Source: Tectiglobus sp039183375
GTDB lineage: Bacteria; Pseudomonadota; Alphaproteobacteria; Rhizobiales; Hyphomicrobiaceae
Assembly: GCA_039183375.1 (NCBI GenBank)
Contig: JBCDBQ010000369.1
Location: forward strand, 1-7,410
Length of the DNA: 7,410 bases
Direction: 5' to 3'
Below are positions 5,114 to 7,410 of this stretch, in pieces. Every line of letters begins with the position of its first letter. The stretch's first letter is position 1. Position numbers and translations under genes: made by a program. Under the pieces are notes generated by a model that ran no database searches, was not told where the DNA came from, and worked only from the letters and a program-made list of their open reading frames with translations.

Positions 5114-6280
5114 ATGGCAAGCATAGATGATTCACAGCGACAGGCCCTGATCGACCGCGACACGTGTTGCGGCGGAGGTCCTCGAAATGACCCGAAGCCG
5201 GCGTTGCCCACGGCGGCCGATGTGCGGGACTGCTGTGGTGCATCTCCAGCTCCTGTCCAACAGCGCCGCCGGATTGATTGGACGCTCTGGGGCAGCGCCA
5301 GCTTCGTGATTGCGGGATATCTTGGATATCTCGTGAGCGGATCGTCAGAAACGCACTCGGCTCTTCAGCACTTCAGCCATGGCGTCTTTGAGATGATGAA
5401 CACCATGTGGTGGGGCATCCTGCTTGGCATCTTTTTCGTCGGTCTACTCGACCGCGTCCCCCGTGAGGTGGTCTTTACCGTCCTCGGCGGCACAAGTCGT
5501 CTTGGCGGGATCGTGCGTGCAACAGGGGCCGGTCTGCTCTTCGACCTCTGTAATCACGGTATTCTCATGGTCGGGATGAAGCTCTATGAGCGCGGGGCGA
5601 GCATCGGACAAACAGCAGCCTTCCTGCTGGCAAGCCCTTGGAATTCGCTGAGCATAACCGTCATTCTGATTGCTTTGGTCGGCTGGAAGTTTGCGCTCTT
5701 ATTCATTCTGCTCTCCGGTGTGATAGCCATTGTGACGGGATACATTTTCGATACTCTGGTGGAGCGCGGAAGATTACCGGACAACCCCGCACGGCTGGCG
5801 ATCAAGGACGAAAATCTCAGCCTGAGAACGGAACTCAGGACCTGGTTGCGTGGCGTGCAGCCAAGTTGGCCGGGCTTCATCGATATGCTTCGGGACGGCC
5901 TCAAAGGTTCGCGCATGGTGCTGCGCTGGCTACTGTTCGGCGTTGTCCTTGCGGCGTCCATTCGCGCCCTCATCCCTGCAGACGTTTTTGCCGATTGGTT
6001 TGGCCCGACATTGCTCGGCGTTCTTTTGACCGTCATCGCGGCTACAATCATTGAGGTGTGCTCGGAAGGCTCGGCTCCGATTGCAGCCGATCTTGTGTCG
6101 CGGGCCGGTGCACCGGGTAACGGCTTCACGTTCTTGATGGCCGGGGCGGCGACAGACTACACCGAGATTATGAGCCTCAAGGATACGACTGGATCGTGGA
6201 AGCTAGCGCTTATGCTGCCCGTACTCGCCGTGCCGCAGACACTCTTCATAGCCGTACTGCTGAACGCATTTGCGACCTAG
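5114..6280 (+). CDS. Permease of the ArsP/DUF318 superfamily, probable metal or metalloid efflux
   Basis: A 388-residue polytopic membrane protein, probably exporting a soft metal or metalloid across the inner membrane. The cytoplasmic-looking N-terminal tail has two Cys-Cys motifs, DTCCGGGP (C18, C19) and RDCCGASP (C40, C41), likely to bind thiophilic metal. Hydrophobic segments follow at about 57-76, 96-113, 132-157, 166-187, 193-212, 266-286, 297-316 and 364-385. The two halves carry related signatures, LCNHGILMVGMKLYERGAS (C146) with AFLLASPWNS, and EVCSEGSAPIAADLVSRAG (C316). These occupy the place of the CSCG-x-P elements of classic ArsP and SO_0444-type permeases but differ in sequence. 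The gene has a MerR-type promoter of its own. The ribosome site is poor (AGGG three bases before the ATG), and the predicted transcription start is close to the ATG. Copper is the favoured substrate by context; arsenicals or zinc remain possible. Confidence 0.78.
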   Translation: MASIDDSQRQALIDRDTCCGGGPRNDPKPALPTAADVRDCCGASPAPVQQRRRIDWTLWGSASFVIAGYLGYLVSGSSETHSALQHFSHGVFEMMNTMWWGILLGIFFVGLLDRVPREVVFTVLGGTSRLGGIVRATGAGLLFDLCNHGILMVGMKLYERGASIGQTAAFLLASPWNSLSITVILIALVGWKFALLFILLSGVIAIVTGYIFDTLVERGRLPDNPARLAIKDENLSLRTELRTWLRGVQPSWPGFIDMLRDGLKGSRMVLRWLLFGVVLAASIRALIPADVFADWFGPTLLGVLLTVIAATIIEVCSEGSAPIAADLVSRAGAPGNGFTFLMAGAATDYTEIMSLKDTTGSWKLALMLPVLAVPQTLFIAVLLNAFAT

Positions 6281-6281
6281 T

Positions 6282-6303
6282 GTCAGCACGGTTTAGAGCT
6301 GAC
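6282..6303. terminator. Possible weak hairpin between converging genes
   Basis: GTCAGC (6282-6287) and GCTGAC (6298-6303) are a perfect 6-bp inverted repeat with a 10-base loop. It spans the 12-base gap between the permease stop and the stop of the minus-strand oxidoreductase. No T-run follows on either strand, so it is a poor intrinsic terminator. It is the only candidate in this very tight convergent junction. Confidence 0.3.
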
Positions 6304-7410
6304 CTGATGCATCCCAGCTTTCGATGAACTTGCAGTACTCAGGATCATCGTAGCGTGCCGGTGCAAAGGCCGATGCGTAATGCGGCAAGTCACCCCCGCA
6401 GACATGCTTGGCCGCCAGCTCCGCGGAAGCACACGATGCCATTATTCCAAATCCGGAAAACGCTGAATTGACGTAAGCACCCGGAACAGGAAGCGGACCA
6501 ATGACGGGCCGGTTTTCCGGCATCTTGGTGTAGTAACCGCCGTCAACATAAGGCCTGGGCATATTGTCGAGATAGCGTTTCAGGCCCGGCAGCAACTCAG
6601 CCATTCCGCGGAAAGTGATCTCAGGAAGATTGTCATCCCACGTCAAAGGGAAGACGGGTTGGTCGCTCAATTCACAATCATAGGTCCAGTACATCAGCAC
6701 CTGATCGCCAGCCCCAACCGGGCGACCGTGCACACCAGCGGGGAACTCCTCAAGCAGATAACGCAGTTCATCTACCTCTTGCAGGGCTTCGCGCTCTTCG
6801 GCCGCCCAATCCAACTTAATGGGATCAGTCCAGATGACTAGTGGAATGTCTCGGGGAACCACGCCGAGCGGATCAGGCACACTGATCTTGATATGCTTTT
6901 CAACTGAGACAGGCAAAGAGCATCCCAATTGCGCCAGTGATTGTGCCAGGTAGGGGCCTGTCGATACGACCACAGCATCGGTTTTCAATTGGGACGTCTG
7001 GCCGTCACGTGAGATCGTTACACCGCTGACGCAGCCACCCGTTGTTTCGATGCCCGTACACTCGGCGGAGATGAATTTCGTGCCGTGTTCGCGTGCTTGC
7101 TCAAGCAGATACATTCCCAGCGTTTGCGCACTCAGTGAGCCGCAGCGTCGCGCATGCAGAACTGCCACGGTTTCAGAGTTGAGATAGGGAAACTGCTGTC
7201 TGACGAGGTCGCGATCAAGGATCAGATCGGCACCGTCCAGCGTGCTCGCATACCCTTCAGTGGCTGCAGGCTCATAGCTGCTCGCGTTCGAATGCCGACG
7301 CAATGGTCCAGCGCCCAACTCCTGCGCTTCAAGCGCCTGCGCCTCGAACGTTTCGATCATCCCTTCACGCGCTGTCGCAAAAACGTAACCGCGCCGACCC
7401 AGATGAAAAC
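6293..7410 (-). CDS. FAD-dependent oxidoreductase, DAO family (N-terminus beyond window)
   Basis: This frame stays open to the right edge; the ATG at 7360 is internal, because upstream codons read HLGRRGYVFATAREG, which fits the family. At least 371 residues are present, and the N-terminal glycine-rich FAD-binding motif is outside the window. Counting from the Met at 7360, DAVVVSTGPY (128-137) is the second FAD-domain strand, and ENRPVIGPLPVPG (282-294) followed by SAFSGFGIMASCASAELAA (299-317) is the typical C-terminal FAD-contact region of DAO enzymes such as sarcosine and glycine oxidases or D-amino-acid dehydrogenases. The expected reaction is oxidation of a secondary amine or amino acid; the substrate cannot be told. 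It converges on the permease gene with a 12-base gap, so it is not in that operon. Confidence 0.85.
   Translation of the reverse strand, partial: FHLGRRGYVFATAREGMIETFEAQALEAQELGAGPLRRHSNASSYEPAATEGYASTLDGADLILDRDLVRQQFPYLNSETVAVLHARRCGSLSAQTLGMYLLEQAREHGTKFISAECTGIETTGGCVSGVTISRDGQTSQLKTDAVVVSTGPYLAQSLAQLGCSLPVSVEKHIKISVPDPLGVVPRDIPLVIWTDPIKLDWAAEEREALQEVDELRYLLEEFPAGVHGRPVGAGDQVLMYWTYDCELSDQPVFPLTWDDNLPEITFRGMAELLPGLKRYLDNMPRPYVDGGYYTKMPENRPVIGPLPVPGAYVNSAFSGFGIMASCASAELAAKHVCGGDLPHYASAFAPARYDDPEYCKFIESWDASGQL

Noticed and set aside
5584..6129. Minus-strand open frame opposite the permease gene
   Set aside because: Ser/Arg/Pro-rich translation typical of the reverse of a hydrophobic membrane protein; no motif.
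7358..7360. ATG as start of the FAD oxidoreductase
   Set aside because: The frame remains open upstream to the window edge with family-like sequence, and the glycine-rich FAD motif would be missing from this start.

Overview
The window looks like alphaproteobacterial chromosome, most likely Hyphomicrobiales (Rhizobiales) or a close relative. The reasons are the moderately GC-rich coding sequence, the protein families present, and a perfect TTAA-N7-TTAAC box (the CtrA cell-cycle regulator site) next to a GANTC site (CcrM methylation) upstream of a bactofilin gene. The taxon is inferred. I see no rRNA, tRNA, CRISPR array, insertion sequence or other mobile element.

Left block, 47-2683 (+): a complete four-gene bufferin operon, bufA-bufB-bufC-bufD. 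BufA is a secreted, four-cysteine DUF2282 precursor peptide. BufB is a DUF692/MNIO multinuclear non-heme iron oxidase that modifies cysteines. BufC is a DUF2063 partner protein. BufD is a small DoxX-type membrane protein. In studied relatives the modified peptide is exported and binds copper, so this is a ribosomally made, post-translationally modified metallophore for copper protection. A strong bidirectional hairpin terminator closes the operon at 2690-2726.

Middle block, 2762-4092 (-): a bactofilin gene, whose upstream region carries the CtrA-type box, a GANTC site and a plausible -10, followed (further right, also on the minus strand) by a conserved protein of unknown function. The latter has a cysteine arrangement resembling the methyl-phosphotriester/zinc domain of Ada, but with one of the four cysteines replaced by tyrosine.

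Right block, 4274-6280 (+): an enoyl-CoA hydratase/isomerase with both catalytic glutamates, then an ArsP/DUF318-type permease with two Cys-Cys motifs in its N-terminal tail. Between them lies a promoter of MerR type: a TTGACC -35 overlapping the hydratase stop codon and a 17-bp perfect palindrome in an overlong spacer. The half-sites resemble those of copper sensors of the CueR/HmrR group. The predicted transcript would start at or next to the permease ATG, so it may be leaderless. If this is right, the window holds two separate copper (or soft-metal) defences: a peptide buffer and a membrane permease.

Right edge, 6293-7410 (-): a FAD-dependent amine/amino-acid oxidoreductase of the DAO family, convergent with the permease. 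Its N-terminus, including the nucleotide-binding glycine motif, lies beyond the window.
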